From: CALCNS01 sp937897315
GTDB taxonomy: Bacteria > Bacillota > JAAYKD01
Length of the DNA stretch: 64,000 bases
Assembly (NCBI GenBank): GCA_036744005.1
Contig: DAINOJ010000002.1
Location: 1-64,000, forward strand
Direction: 5' to 3'
Shown: one piece after another, positions 53,043 through 62,282 of the stretch
Layout of the letters: each line of letters starts with the position of its first letter
Numbering within the stretch: the first letter of the stretch is position 1
The notes under the pieces: generated by a model
Databases searched by the model: none
Told to the model about the DNA's origin: nothing
The model's input: only the letters and a program-made list of their open reading frames with translations
Made by a program: the position numbers and the translations under genes

Positions 53043-54002
53043 TTATTCTTCCTGTTTTCTGAGGGATAAACCAAGGACTTCAAGTTTTTGTATAACTTCT
53101 TCCAATGATTTTCTCCCTAAATTACGAACTTTCATCATTTCATCTTCTGTTTTGATGACTAACTCCGATACGTTATTAATCCCTGCTCTCTTCAAGCAGT
53201 TATAAGAACGAACCGATAAATCCAAGTCTTCAATCGTCATCCGTAGCTTGTCTTCTTTTTGTCGAGTTTCGCCGGTTTCCAAGACGACTACTTCTTCTTC
53301 CTCATTGTGAGTTTCTGTTAAAGAAACAAATAAACCCAGTAAGTCACAGATAATCTGCGCACCATTGCTTACCGCTTCTTGCGGTTTAATGCTGCCATCT
53401 GTCCATACTTCCAAGATTAATTTATCATAGTCCGTCACTTGGCCAACACGAGCATTCTCCACAAAGTAATTCACTCTTCGAATGGGAGAAAAGATGGAAT
53501 CGACCCATATGGTACCGATGGTCGGGTCGTTCTTTTTGTTCCGCTCCGCTGGCACATATCCTCGGCCTCGCTCCGCAGTAATTTCAGCGAAGAAACGTCC
53601 GTCACTTTCCAATGTTGCCAGTTTGAGTTCCGGATTCAATACTTCTACATCCGCATCCAGTATCAGATCTCCAGCTGTGACTGCACCTTCACCGTGCTTT
53701 TCAATTCGCAAGGTTTTGGTTTCGTCGCTGTAAATCTTCAAGCGAATCTCTTTTAAATTCAGAACGAATTCCGTGACATCTTCTAAAACGCCAGGAATGG
53801 TTGTAAATTCATGTTCTACTCCTTGAATTCGAACAGAAGTGACAGCGGCTCCGTCGATACTTGAAAGGAGGATCCGACGAAGGGAGTTGCCTAGGGTATG
53901 TCCATAGCCCCGTTGCAGAGGCTCCACACAAAACTTTCCATAACGGTCGTCATTCGATAAGGAGACAACTTCAATTTTCGGGCGATCAATTTTCTCCAAC
54001 AT
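53043..54002 (-). CDS. rpoA: DNA-directed RNA polymerase subunit alpha
   Basis: This 319-residue subunit has an N-terminal assembly domain (GYGHTLGNSLRRILLSSIDG) and a C-terminal helix-hairpin-helix domain that contacts UP elements and activators (MKVRNLGRKSLEEVIQKL, about 285-302). The linker is acidic (NEEEEVVVLE). AGGAGG precedes the ATG. Confidence 0.98.
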   Translation of the reverse strand: MLEKIDRPKIEVVSLSNDDRYGKFCVEPLQRGYGHTLGNSLRRILLSSIDGAAVTSVRIQGVEHEFTTIPGVLEDVTEFVLNLKEIRLKIYSDETKTLRIEKHGEGAVTAGDLILDADVEVLNPELKLATLESDGRFFAEITAERGRGYVPAERNKKNDPTIGTIWVDSIFSPIRRVNYFVENARVGQVTDYDKLILEVWTDGSIKPQEAVSNGAQIICDLLGLFVSLTETHNEEEEVVVLETGETRQKEDKLRMTIEDLDLSVRSYNCLKRAGINNVSELVIKTEDEMMKVRNLGRKSLEEVIQKLEVLGLSLRKQEE

Positions 54003-54032
54003 AGGCCAACCCTCCTACTTGATCCCGAATCA

Positions 54033-54662
54033 TTAACGGGAATAATACTCGATGATGAGGTTTTCCGCCACCGGAACGTCAATTTCTTCACGAGTCGGTA
54101 AACGCAAAACGGTTCCACGCATCGCTTCAACATCCAGCTGTAACCAAGAAACCAATGCTTTGGTACCTAAAGTTTCGCTGAAGCCAACGAATTTGGGACT
54201 TGTTTTGCTCTTGCTACGAACCTCGATTACATCATTGGCTTTCAATAAATAGGAAGGAATATCAACATGTCGGCCATTGACATTGAAATGTCCGTGACGA
54301 ACCAATTGACGAGCTTCCACTCGATTGCCTGCCAGACCCAGACGGAACACAACATTGTCCAAACGGGTTTCCAGCATTTGTAACAGGAGAGTTCCCGACA
54401 TACCTTTTTTGCGTTTAGCAACAGCAAAATAGCGTCGGAATTGATTTTCTAATACGCCATAAATTCGGCGTGTTTTTTGTTTTTCACGTAAATGCAGACC
54501 ATAATCCGAAACTTTACCACGGCGACCTTGACCATGTTGGCCCGGGATGGTCGCACGACGCTCTAAAGCGCACTTGCTGGTATAGCAACGTTCACTCTTT
54601 AAAAAGAGTTTAATTCCTTCACGGCGGCATAATCTGCATACGGGTCCGGTATATCTAGCCAT
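54033..54662 (-). CDS. rpsD: 30S ribosomal protein S4
   Basis: This 209-residue primary rRNA-binding protein starts MARYTGPVCRLCRREGIKL, with CxxC and further cysteines (zinc-type S4). The S4 RNA-binding domain is at about residues 100-165 (RLDNVVFRLGLAGNRVEARQLVRHGHF in part). S4 often represses the alpha operon. GGAGG precedes the ATG. Confidence 0.98.
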   Translation of the reverse strand: MARYTGPVCRLCRREGIKLFLKSERCYTSKCALERRATIPGQHGQGRRGKVSDYGLHLREKQKTRRIYGVLENQFRRYFAVAKRKKGMSGTLLLQMLETRLDNVVFRLGLAGNRVEARQLVRHGHFNVNGRHVDIPSYLLKANDVIEVRSKSKTSPKFVGFSETLGTKALVSWLQLDVEAMRGTVLRLPTREEIDVPVAENLIIEYYSR

Positions 54663-54682
54663 AGAACTTTACCTCCTTCAGA

Positions 54683-55075
54683 TTATACGCGACGCCGTTT
54701 GGGAGGACGGCATCCATTGTGGGGAACAGAAGTAACATCTTTAATCATGGATACATTGAGCCCGGAAGTCTGTAATTGTCGAATTGCTGCTTCACGACCA
54801 GAACCGGGACCTTTTACCATGACTTCTACTTCTTTCATACCATGTTCCATTGCAGCTTTTGCAGCCTTCTCTGCAGCTTGTTGTGCAGCAAAGGGTGTGC
54901 TTTTTTTAGAACCTTTAAATCCCATACCACCGGCAGTCGCCCAAGAAACGGCGTTACCGTTACGATCGGAGATTGTTACGATGGTATTGTTAAATGTAGA
55001 TTGAATGTGCGCAACGCCGTACTCAATATTCTTACGTTCACGACGTTTGGTGCGAACAGCTTTTGCCTTAGCCAT
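54683..55075 (-). CDS. rpsK: 30S ribosomal protein S11
   Basis: This 130-residue protein has GVAHIQSTFNNTIVTISDRNG and GPGSGREAAIRQLQTSGL and ends HNGCRPPKRRRV, as is typical. AAAGGAGG precedes the ATG. It is part of the alpha operon. Confidence 0.98.
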   Translation of the reverse strand: MAKAKAVRTKRRERKNIEYGVAHIQSTFNNTIVTISDRNGNAVSWATAGGMGFKGSKKSTPFAAQQAAEKAAKAAMEHGMKEVEVMVKGPGSGREAAIRQLQTSGLNVSMIKDVTSVPHNGCRPPKRRRV

Positions 55076-55107
55076 CTTTCGCTAATCCCTCCTTTAGGGT
55101 TTACCGC

Positions 55108-55476
55108 TTATTTCCTTTTACCGGAAGAGGTACGTTTCGGACCCTTACGGGTTCTTGCATTGGTTTTTGTACGTTGTCCTCGGACCGGTAGGCCGCGGCG
55201 ATGTCTTACGCCACGGTAGCAACCAATGTCTACCAAGCGTTTAATATTAGCGGAAATCTCCCGCTTTAGATCTCCTTCAACCTTGTAATCATGGTCAAGG
55301 ACTTCCCTTAATTTCGCAACATCACTTTCTGATAAATCACGAACACGAGTATCCGGATTGATTCCTGTTTGACTCAGAATCGTTCTGGATGTTGACAGAC
55401 CAATGCCAAAGATATATGTTAAACCAATTTCAACACGTTTCTCTCTGGGTAGGTCAACACCGGCAATACGTGCCAT
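55108..55476 (-). CDS. rpsM: 30S ribosomal protein S13
   Basis: This 122-residue protein starts MARIAGVDLPREKRVEIGLTYIFGIG and has the basic C-terminal RGVRHRRGLPVRGQRTKTNARTRKG region (in two parts) that contacts tRNA. It is the first S-protein gene of the alpha operon, after rpmJ. Confidence 0.98.
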   Translation of the reverse strand: MARIAGVDLPREKRVEIGLTYIFGIGLSTSRTILSQTGINPDTRVRDLSESDVAKLREVLDHDYKVEGDLKREISANIKRLVDIGCYRGVRHRRGLPVRGQRTKTNARTRKGPKRTSSGKRK

Positions 55477-55542
55477 ATTTGTCGTACACCTCCACTGACT
55501 TGCTTACAGCAGCCAAGAGCTTACTGCTCTATGGTGCCTGTA

Positions 55543-55656
55543 TTATCCTTGCGTTTGCTTATGCTTGGGATTTTCACAGATCACCATCACACGGCCATGG
55601 CGCTTAATGATCTTGCATTTCTCACACATCTTTTTGACAGACGGCCGAACCTTCAT
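55543..55656 (-). CDS. rpmJ: 50S ribosomal protein L36
   Basis: This 37-residue protein starts MKVRPSVKKMCEKCKIIKR and ends in NPKHKQTQG. Its zinc ligands are Cys11, Cys14, Cys27 and His32. It sits between infA and rpsM, its standard place. AAGGAGGG lies upstream of the ATG. Confidence 0.97.
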   Translation of the reverse strand: MKVRPSVKKMCEKCKIIKRHGRVMVICENPKHKQTQG

Positions 55657-55681
55657 AGGTTTACCCTCCTTAGGTTTATGG

Positions 55682-55900
55682 TTACTTTAACCGATACGTT
55701 ATACGGCCTCGACTGAGATCGTACGGGGAAATTTCTAATTTTACCCGGTCACCGGTCAGGATACGGATAAAGTTTAATTTGAGTTTACCAGAAACATGGG
55801 CCATGACGACATGACCGTTGTCCAGTTCCACTCGAAACATTGCGTTGGGCAACGGCTCAATGACCTTGCCTTCTACTTCAATAACATCCTGTTTGGACAT
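55682..55900 (-). CDS. infA: Translation initiation factor IF-1
   Basis: This 72-residue, single S1/OB-fold protein starts MSKQDVIEVEGKVIEPLPNA and ends DLSRGRITYRLK, the canonical length. It binds the ribosomal A site at initiation. There is no KOW-domain (L14e-like) gene between map and infA, unlike in many Clostridia. Confidence 0.98.
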   Translation of the reverse strand: MSKQDVIEVEGKVIEPLPNAMFRVELDNGHVVMAHVSGKLKLNFIRILTGDRVKLEISPYDLSRGRITYRLK

Positions 55901-55933
55901 ATTTTATTGCTCAATCCTCCTCTAAAATCCTCT

Positions 55934-56704
55934 TCAAAGCAACAAGTCGTTTTCTTCCTGCTCCTGACTGAGAATCATCGGTCCTTGCGGTGTGATGACT
56001 ATCGTATGTTCAAAATGAGCGGATGGAAGACGATCTCTGGTCACAATTGTCCATTCATTCTCTAAAACTTCCACTGGATATTTCCCCAGGTTTATCATCG
56101 GTTCAATCGCCAGTGTCATTCCACTTTGTAGGCGAGGGCCTCGGTGCGGTGGACCAAAATTCGGAATTTCCGGATCTTCATGAAGTTTTTTTCCGATACC
56201 ATGACCAACCAGGTCCCGGACTACTGAATAGCCGGCACGTTCGGCATGTTGCTGTACCGCATTTGAGATGTCGCTCAGACGATTGCCCTCAACAGCTTGA
56301 GCGATTCCTAAATATAGGCATTCTTTTGTGACTTGCAGCAATTTTAGTTTTGCTTCATCGACGAATCCAACCGGAACAGTGATTGCAGAATCAGAGTGAT
56401 ACCCCTGATAGAAAACTCCGCCATCGATACTGACGATGTCTCCTTCCTGTAGCACCCTAGAATCGGGTATACCATGAACGACTTCCTCATTCACCGAGAT
56501 GCACAAGGTTGCTGGAAAACCGTTATAGTTCAGGAAGCTGGCTTTGCAGCCTGCTTTAGCAATCAACTCTGCCGCCAATAAGTCGAGTTCCTTTGTAGTG
56601 ATACCCGGCTTAACAGCAGCTTCTAAGGCTTTCAAAACCTTTGCCAGAATGACTCCGGCTTGCCGCATTGCTTTGATTTCTTGGGCAGATTTCAGAATAA
56701 TCAT
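55934..56704 (-). CDS. map: Methionine aminopeptidase, type I
   Basis: This 256-residue metalloprotease removes initiator Met. Metal ligands lie in VSIDGGVFYQGYHSDSA, GHGIGKKLHEDPEIPNFG and the later AIEPMI and ENEWTIVT segments. The ATG overlaps the adk stop as TAATG, so the two genes are coupled. It lacks the N-terminal zinc extension of some homologues. Confidence 0.97.
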   Translation of the reverse strand: MIILKSAQEIKAMRQAGVILAKVLKALEAAVKPGITTKELDLLAAELIAKAGCKASFLNYNGFPATLCISVNEEVVHGIPDSRVLQEGDIVSIDGGVFYQGYHSDSAITVPVGFVDEAKLKLLQVTKECLYLGIAQAVEGNRLSDISNAVQQHAERAGYSVVRDLVGHGIGKKLHEDPEIPNFGPPHRGPRLQSGMTLAIEPMINLGKYPVEVLENEWTIVTRDRLPSAHFEHTIVITPQGPMILSQEQEENDLLL

Positions 56705-57351
56705 TACAAATTCTCCAAAGCGGCTAAAATTCTACGGCCAACTTCATCGACAGCTCCATCACCGCTTACCGTGATAAGTCTGCCTGAATCTGCATAATAG
56801 GAGATGAGTGGTGCAGTCTGACGGTTGTATACCTCTAACCGAGCAGAAACAGTGGCTTCACTGTCATCGGCCCTTTGATAAAGCTCTCCTCCACAAAGAT
56901 CACACACACCGTTTTGCTTTGGTGGTTGAAAAGCCTTATGATAAGGGGTTTGGCACTGCCGACAAATTAGTCGACCCGTCAAACGAGTAATCAGATCTTC
57001 AAATGGGACTTCAATGTTCAGAACTGCATCCAGTTTTGTACAAAGTTGATCGAGCATCTGATCCAAAGCATCGGCTTGCGCTAATGTTCTTGGAAAACCA
57101 TCCAACAAGAAACCGTTTTGACAATCGGCTTTGAGAAATCGTTCTTTCACTATACCAATGGTCAAACGATCTGGGACAAGATTTCCGGCATCCATAAACA
57201 CCTTGGCTTGCTTACCTAAATCAGTTCCTTCTTTTAAGGCTGCACGAAACATGTCGCCGGTGGATATATGAGGTATGCCATAAGCTTTCACAATAGTGTC
57301 AGCTTGGGTTCCTTTACCAGCACCGGGAGGTCCTAACAATACAATTCGCAT
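56704..57351 (-). CDS. adk: Adenylate kinase, zinc-containing
   Basis: This 215-residue enzyme interconverts AMP, ADP and ATP. The P-loop is GPPGAGKGTQ, the NMP site includes STGDMFRAA and the DGFPRT motif is present. The LID domain (about residues 125-165) carries four Cys (CRQCQT and CDLC), the structural zinc site of Gram-positive enzymes. Confidence 0.97.
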   Translation of the reverse strand: MRIVLLGPPGAGKGTQADTIVKAYGIPHISTGDMFRAALKEGTDLGKQAKVFMDAGNLVPDRLTIGIVKERFLKADCQNGFLLDGFPRTLAQADALDQMLDQLCTKLDAVLNIEVPFEDLITRLTGRLICRQCQTPYHKAFQPPKQNGVCDLCGGELYQRADDSEATVSARLEVYNRQTAPLISYYADSGRLITVSGDGAVDEVGRRILAALENL

Positions 57352-57363
57352 TCTAAAGTCCCC

Positions 57364-58623
57364 CTAATCCAAAAAGCCTTTGTAGTGTCGTTGCATAACC
57401 TGAGCTTCAATCGATTTGATTGTTTCAAGCGCCACACTGATAGCAATTAGGATAGTAGTTCCGCCAAATCCGGTTTCCATAGTCGTGACTGCTGATAATA
57501 CCATAGGTAACAGCACTAAGATACACAAGAATGCTGCACCGACTACGGTTAAATGGCTCATAATGCGGCTAATATAATCCGAGGTGGGTTTTCCTGGACG
57601 TATACCGGGTATGAACCCTCCGTTCTTCTGCATGTTCTTTGCAGTATCAATAGGATTGAACTGCATCATAGTATAGAAGAAGGAAAAGAAGAAGATTAAG
57701 ATGATGTACAAAATTGTGTGCAACCACGTTCCTGTTCCCATCACTTCGTTCAATTTCGTAGCCCATGAGGCATTCACGAATTGCAAAATGGTTTCGGGAA
57801 ACATTAGTAAACTGGAAGCGAAAATGACTGGTAAAACACCGGCTTGGTTGATTTTGAATGGAATATGAGTATTTTGACCCCCATAAACTTTTCGACCAAC
57901 CACCCTTTTTGCATACTGCACGGGAATCTTTCTGGTTCCTTGAGTGATGAAAACAATTCCGGCTACACTAAACAAAGCGATGATCCCAAGGACAATAACT
58001 CCCCACCAAGGTATGGTACCCGCAACAGCATCCTGATACATTTCAATCATTGCTACAGGTAATTGAGAAATGATACCAGCAAAAATCAAAATGGAAACAC
58101 CGTTACCTACGCCTTTTTCTCCAATGGTTTCCGCCATCCACATGAGAAGCATAGTTCCCGCCGTGAAAGTGAGCGAAATTACAAAGTAAGAAAAGAACCC
58201 AGGATTTTTTACGGCACCTTGGCTACCAATGTAATTAACGGTAGCGTAGCCTTGAATCATGGAAAGAGCTACTGCAATGTAACGAGTATATTCTTGAAGC
58301 TTCTTCCGTCCCTCTTCTCCCTCTTTCGACATTTCTTCCCATTTGGGAATGACGATCGTAAGAAGTTGAACCACAATGGAAGATGTGATATAAGGGCCGA
58401 CGGCTAATGCAAAAAAGCTCATTTGCTTCAGTGCGCCACCAGACATTACGTTCAGAAAGCCAAAAAAATTACTGTTGCTGAAGATACTGCGAATCGCTGT
58501 AGCATCAATTAAAGGCACCGGAATGTGAACACCTAAACGAAACAGAAAAATCAGCAGTCCGGTAAATAGAATTTTTTTCCGTTGTTCCTGGATTTTCCAC
58601 GCGTTTATGAAGGTGCTAAACAT
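57364..58623 (-). CDS. secY: Preprotein translocase subunit SecY
   Basis: This 419-residue channel protein has ten membrane helices, including GVHIPVPLIDATAI after helix 1 and the plug/gate regions. The C5 loop ending PGIRPGKPTSDYI and the C-terminal RHYKGFLD are typical. The ATG overlaps the rplO stop by one base (TAATG). Confidence 0.97.
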   Translation of the reverse strand: MFSTFINAWKIQEQRKKILFTGLLIFLFRLGVHIPVPLIDATAIRSIFSNSNFFGFLNVMSGGALKQMSFFALAVGPYITSSIVVQLLTIVIPKWEEMSKEGEEGRKKLQEYTRYIAVALSMIQGYATVNYIGSQGAVKNPGFFSYFVISLTFTAGTMLLMWMAETIGEKGVGNGVSILIFAGIISQLPVAMIEMYQDAVAGTIPWWGVIVLGIIALFSVAGIVFITQGTRKIPVQYAKRVVGRKVYGGQNTHIPFKINQAGVLPVIFASSLLMFPETILQFVNASWATKLNEVMGTGTWLHTILYIILIFFFSFFYTMMQFNPIDTAKNMQKNGGFIPGIRPGKPTSDYISRIMSHLTVVGAAFLCILVLLPMVLSAVTTMETGFGGTTILIAISVALETIKSIEAQVMQRHYKGFLD

Positions 58624-59063
58624 TAGATCACCTCGGCCTTGCCGCCGGCCTTTTCAATCTTCTCCGCTGCTGAAGCAGAGAATTTGTGGGCTTTGACGGT
58701 AAGGGCTTTTGTTAATTCACCATCCCCTAAAACTTTTACAGGGAGTTGGAGCTTTTTGACCAAACCTTCCTGATACATCAATTCTGGGGTAACCTCGGTA
58801 CCGGCTTCAAAGCAATCTAAGAATTTTACGTTGACTAACGAAAACTCTTTCTTAAAGATATTGGTGAAGCCAACCTTTGGCATTCTTCGGGTAATAGGCA
58901 TTTGACCGCCTTCAAAACCCGGGCGCACACCGCCGCCGGTACGACTCCATTGACCTTTATGACCACGGGTAGAGGTTTTGCCCATTCCGGAACCTAACCC
59001 ACGACCAACACGGCGTCGAGGAGTTCTAGAACCCACTGCCGGTTTCAATTCATGAAGTTTCAT
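58623..59063 (-). CDS. rplO: 50S ribosomal protein L15
   Basis: This 146-residue protein starts MKLHELKPAVGSRTPRRRVGRG, followed by the glycine-rich SGMGKTSTRGHKGQ. The ATG at 59063 has AGGAGGTG 6 bases upstream; one three codons earlier has no spacing to the same site. Confidence 0.97.
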   Translation of the reverse strand: MKLHELKPAVGSRTPRRRVGRGLGSGMGKTSTRGHKGQWSRTGGGVRPGFEGGQMPITRRMPKVGFTNIFKKEFSLVNVKFLDCFEAGTEVTPELMYQEGLVKKLQLPVKVLGDGELTKALTVKAHKFSASAAEKIEKAGGKAEVI

Positions 59064-59075
59064 GAAGGGCACCTC

Positions 59076-59264
59076 CTATTCTTCGATTTCTTCCACAATC
59101 AACATGTGGGGAATTTTGTTGATCATTCCGCGAATGACCGGAGTATCTTCGTGAACAACAACTTGCTCGCGTTTGGTTAATCCCAAAGAGCGTGCTATGG
59201 CACGTTGTTTCTCAGTTCTACCGGCAAAGCCACGAAATAAAGTTACTTTTAATTGTTTTGTCAT
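59076..59264 (-). CDS. rpmD: 50S ribosomal protein L30
   Basis: This 62-residue protein of the short bacterial type is marked by LKVTLFRGFAGRTEKQRAI and VRGMINKIPHMLIVEE-like ends. It lies between rpsE and rplO, its standard place. Confidence 0.97.
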   Translation of the reverse strand: MTKQLKVTLFRGFAGRTEKQRAIARSLGLTKREQVVVHEDTPVIRGMINKIPHMLIVEEIEE

Positions 59265-59276
59265 GACGCTTCCTCC

Positions 59277-59777
59277 CTAACCGAGGATTTCTTCTACGGT
59301 TTTCCCACGCAACTTGGCAACATGCTCAACAGTCTTCATGGTCAATAATGCTTGAAGAGTTGCACGAACCTGATTGATGGGGTTTGAAGATCCATGAGAT
59401 TTGGTTAAAATGTCTTGAATACCAGCGGATTCCAAAATCGCACGTACTGGGCCACCGGCGATAACCCCTGTTCCAACGGAAGCAGGTTTAATCAGTACCT
59501 CACCAGAACCGAAACGCCCGATGTTTGCATGGGGAACCGTAGTCCCGACCATCGGTATCTTAACAATGTTTTTAATTGCGTCGTCTTTGCCTTTTTTAAT
59601 AGCTTCTTGCACTTCGCGTGCTTTGCCGACGCCAATGCCGACATGACCTTTTTGATCACCGACAACAACAAGAGCTCTGAAACGGCGAATACGTCCACCC
59701 TTAACGGTCTTTGATACAGGACCGATGGAGACCACTTTTTCTGTCAGTTCCAGATTGCTGAAATCAATCTTTTGCAA
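59277..59777 (-). CDS. rpsE: 30S ribosomal protein S5
   Basis: This 166-residue protein has the RNA-binding VKGGRIRRFRALVVVGDQ segment and the C-terminal fold with GAGVIAGGPVRAILE-like GTGVIAGGPVRAILESAG. It contributes to translational accuracy. No unusual features. Confidence 0.98.
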   Translation of the reverse strand: MQKIDFSNLELTEKVVSIGPVSKTVKGGRIRRFRALVVVGDQKGHVGIGVGKAREVQEAIKKGKDDAIKNIVKIPMVGTTVPHANIGRFGSGEVLIKPASVGTGVIAGGPVRAILESAGIQDILTKSHGSSNPINQVRATLQALLTMKTVEHVAKLRGKTVEEILG

Positions 59778-59798
59778 TGAAGATTCCTCCCCTTCGTC

Positions 59799-60167
59799 CT
59801 AGAATTTCAGACCGCCTTCACGAGCAGCATCTGCCAGAGCAGCCACACGACCATGATACAGATATCCACCACGGTCAAAGACCACTTGAGATATACCTTG
59901 TTCCATAGCGCGCTTGGCAATGAGATTTCCAACAACTTTTGCGGCAGCGATGTTACCGCCATAATTTAATTCTTCCCGGACTGCCTTTTCTAATGAAGAG
60001 GCTGAGACCAGGGTGTGACCGCTGTTATCGTCTATGACTTGAGCAACAATGTGTTTGTTGCTACGGTAAACGCAGAGACGAGGACGTTCAGCTGTGCCGC
60101 TGATATTTTTACGCACACGATAGTGGCGAATCAGACGAGCTTTATTCGCATCCTGCTTTTGAATCAA
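59799..60167 (-). CDS. rplR: 50S ribosomal protein L18
   Basis: This 122-residue 5S-rRNA-binding protein shows RPRLCVYRSNKHIVAQVIDD and ends VFDRGGYLYHGRVAALADAAREGGL (in two parts), as in typical L18. It lies 32 bases after rplF. Confidence 0.98.
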   Translation of the reverse strand: MIQKQDANKARLIRHYRVRKNISGTAERPRLCVYRSNKHIVAQVIDDNSGHTLVSASSLEKAVREELNYGGNIAAAKVVGNLIAKRAMEQGISQVVFDRGGYLYHGRVAALADAAREGGLKF

Positions 60168-60199
60168 AGCGGAGTCACTCCTTTCTCGATCAATTACCC

Positions 60200-60736
60200 T
60201 TATTTACCGGTCTTGCCGACTTTGCGACGAATGACTTCGCCCTCATACATAATACCTTTACCCAAGTATGGTTCTGGTTCACGGACCCCACGAATTTGAG
60301 CAGCCAAGGCACCGACTTTTTCTTTGTCGATACCGGTGACAATCATTCTCGTTTGGGCTGGAACTTCAACTTCCAAACCGACTTCAGGAATTATTTCGAC
60401 CGGATGAGAATATCCCATATTCAGGACAAGGGTTCTTCCCTGTTTTGTAGCCCGATATCCAACACCCACGATATTGAGTGCCTTGGTGAAACCTTGGCTA
60501 ACACCGACCACCATGTTATTGACTAAGGTTCGGGTTAAGCCGTGCAAAGAACGATGCATTTTATTGTCACTGGGACGAGTTACATGCAAAGCTCCGTTTT
60601 CTAAAGTGATGGTCATCTCTGGATGAACTTCACGTGTAAGGGTGCCCTTGGGTCCCTTTACATTCACCTGATTCCCTTCGACAGTCACGCTGACTCCGTG
60701 CGGGATCACGATGGGCATTCTACCAATTCGAGACAC
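60200..60736 (-). CDS. rplF: 50S ribosomal protein L6
   Basis: This 178-residue, two-domain protein starts MSRIGRMPIVIP and carries the C-terminal signature PEPYLGKGIMYEGEVIRRK. The start codon is GTG (60736), with AGGAGGTG upstream. Confidence 0.97.
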   Translation of the reverse strand: MSRIGRMPIVIPHGVSVTVEGNQVNVKGPKGTLTREVHPEMTITLENGALHVTRPSDNKMHRSLHGLTRTLVNNMVVGVSQGFTKALNIVGVGYRATKQGRTLVLNMGYSHPVEIIPEVGLEVEVPAQTRMIVTGIDKEKVGALAAQIRGVREPEPYLGKGIMYEGEVIRRKVGKTGK

Positions 60737-60750
60737 TTACGGCACCTCCT

Positions 60751-61149
60751 TTACCAGATATAGCAAACAACTTCGCCACCTAAGCCGGCTGCTCTTGCTT
60801 GCTTGTCGCTCATTAGACCCAGTGTTGTAGAAACAACCGCAACACCCAATCCGCCGAGCACTCGGGGAATTTCTGTCTTTTTGACATACACGCGTAAACC
60901 GGGTTTGGAAATACGCTTGATACCGGTAATCACTCGTTCGCGCTCTGCGCCGTATTTCATGAATACGCGAATGATACCTTGTTTATTGTCGCTGACTTGT
61001 TGATAATCACGGATGAATCCTTCGCTTTTGAGGATTTCCGCCAGCGCAACCTTCATTTTTGACGCTGGGATGTCTACCTTTTCGTGGTACACTACATTGG
61101 CATTACGAATGCGAGTTAACATATCAGCAATCGGATCGGTCATAGCCAT
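60751..61149 (-). CDS. rpsH: 30S ribosomal protein S8
   Basis: This 132-residue protein starts MAMTDPIADMLTRIRNAN and ends with the signature VVSTTLGLMSDKQARAAGLGGE (in part) and CYIW. S8 often represses the spc operon. GGGAGGAGG precedes the ATG. Confidence 0.98.
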   Translation of the reverse strand: MAMTDPIADMLTRIRNANVVYHEKVDIPASKMKVALAEILKSEGFIRDYQQVSDNKQGIIRVFMKYGAERERVITGIKRISKPGLRVYVKKTEIPRVLGGLGVAVVSTTLGLMSDKQARAAGLGGEVVCYIW

Positions 61150-61176
61150 GTAAACGACCTCCTCCCTGTTTCGATA

Positions 61177-61362
61177 TTACCAGCTGGCTTTCCTGACACC
61201 GGGGATGTGACCCTGATGTGCAAGATTGCGGAAGCAGATGCGGCAGATGCCGAATTTGCGCATATAAGCATGTGGACGACCGCAGAGTTTACAACGGTTG
61301 TATTCTTGAACCTTAAATTTTTGCGGGCGACTTTGCTTGACTTTCAGTGAAGTTTTAGCCAT
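61177..61362 (-). CDS. rpsN: 30S ribosomal protein S14, zinc (C+) type
   Basis: This 61-residue protein has both zinc knuckles, CKLCGRP and CRICFRN, so it is the short zinc-binding form. It is in the standard place between rplE and rpsH. Confidence 0.98.
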   Translation of the reverse strand: MAKTSLKVKQSRPQKFKVQEYNRCKLCGRPHAYMRKFGICRICFRNLAHQGHIPGVRKASW

Positions 61363-61377
61363 GAAGCTTCCTCCTCA

Positions 61378-61917
61378 TTAGGAACGGAAGGGCATTCCGA
61401 GTGCTTTCAGCAACTCAAACGCCTCTTCGTCGGTTCTAGCCGTGGTTACGATGGAAATATTCATTCCTCGAATCTTATCGACCTTATCATACTCGATTTC
61501 GGGGAAAATCAGCTGTTCGCGAATACCGAGCGAATAATTGCCACGGCCGTCGAACGCTTTTGGGGATACTCCTCGGAAATCGCGTACACGAGGAAGGTTA
61601 ATATTCATCAGTTTATCCAAGAAGGACCACATACGCTCTCCGCGCAATGTGACCATGGTACCGATCGACATGCCTTCACGCAATTTGAAGTTTGCAATGG
61701 ATTTCTTAGCTTTCGTGATGACCGGTTTCTGACCTGCAATAATGGTTAAGTCATTGACGGAAGCATCCAACGTTTTTGCATTTTGAATCGCTTCTCCAAC
61801 ACCGATGTTGATCACGATTTTCTCTAGGCGCGGAACGCTCATTATACTGGTGTATTTGAAGCGATCGGTTAACTGAGCTGTCACTTCGTTTTGATATTTT
61901 TCTTTCAATCGGGACAA
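61378..61917 (-). CDS. rplE: 50S ribosomal protein L5
   Basis: This 179-residue 5S-rRNA-binding protein shows IMSVPRLEKIVINIGVGEA and FRGVSPKAFDGRGNYSLGI. It follows rplX by 18 bases. No unusual features. Confidence 0.98.
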   Translation of the reverse strand: MSRLKEKYQNEVTAQLTDRFKYTSIMSVPRLEKIVINIGVGEAIQNAKTLDASVNDLTIIAGQKPVITKAKKSIANFKLREGMSIGTMVTLRGERMWSFLDKLMNINLPRVRDFRGVSPKAFDGRGNYSLGIREQLIFPEIEYDKVDKIRGMNISIVTTARTDEEAFELLKALGMPFRS

Positions 61918-61935
61918 GATTTTACCTCCCTTCTG

Positions 61936-62265
61936 TTATTTATCCAGGGATTGTCCGCATTTTTTGCAATAACGAACATGTTTGCCATTCTCAATCACTT
62001 TTCTGCCGACACGGGTCGGTTTAGAGCATGAAGGGCATACAACCTGTACTTTGGCTGCGAATATCGGAGCTTCCTTCTCAACAATACCACCCTTAGGATT
62101 GGTATTGGAAGGTCGCATATGACGCTTGATCAAATTGACACCTTCCACAATGACCTTCCGATCAGTAGGATTAGAAATCAAAATCTTGCCTTGCTTCCCG
62201 GCATCTTTGCCTTTTAACACGACGACATTATCGTCCTTTTTAACATGCATTTTAGGTGCTGTCAA
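61936..62265 (-). CDS. rplX: 50S ribosomal protein L24
   Basis: This 109-residue protein has an N-terminal KOW motif (DDNVVVLKGKDAGKQGKIL). The C-terminal part has CPSCSKPTRVG and YCKKCGQ, four cysteines that probably bind zinc, as in some Gram-positive L24 proteins. Confidence 0.97.
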   Translation of the reverse strand: MTAPKMHVKKDDNVVVLKGKDAGKQGKILISNPTDRKVIVEGVNLIKRHMRPSNTNPKGGIVEKEAPIFAAKVQVVCPSCSKPTRVGRKVIENGKHVRYCKKCGQSLDK

Positions 62266-62282
62266 ATTAAAACACCTCCTGC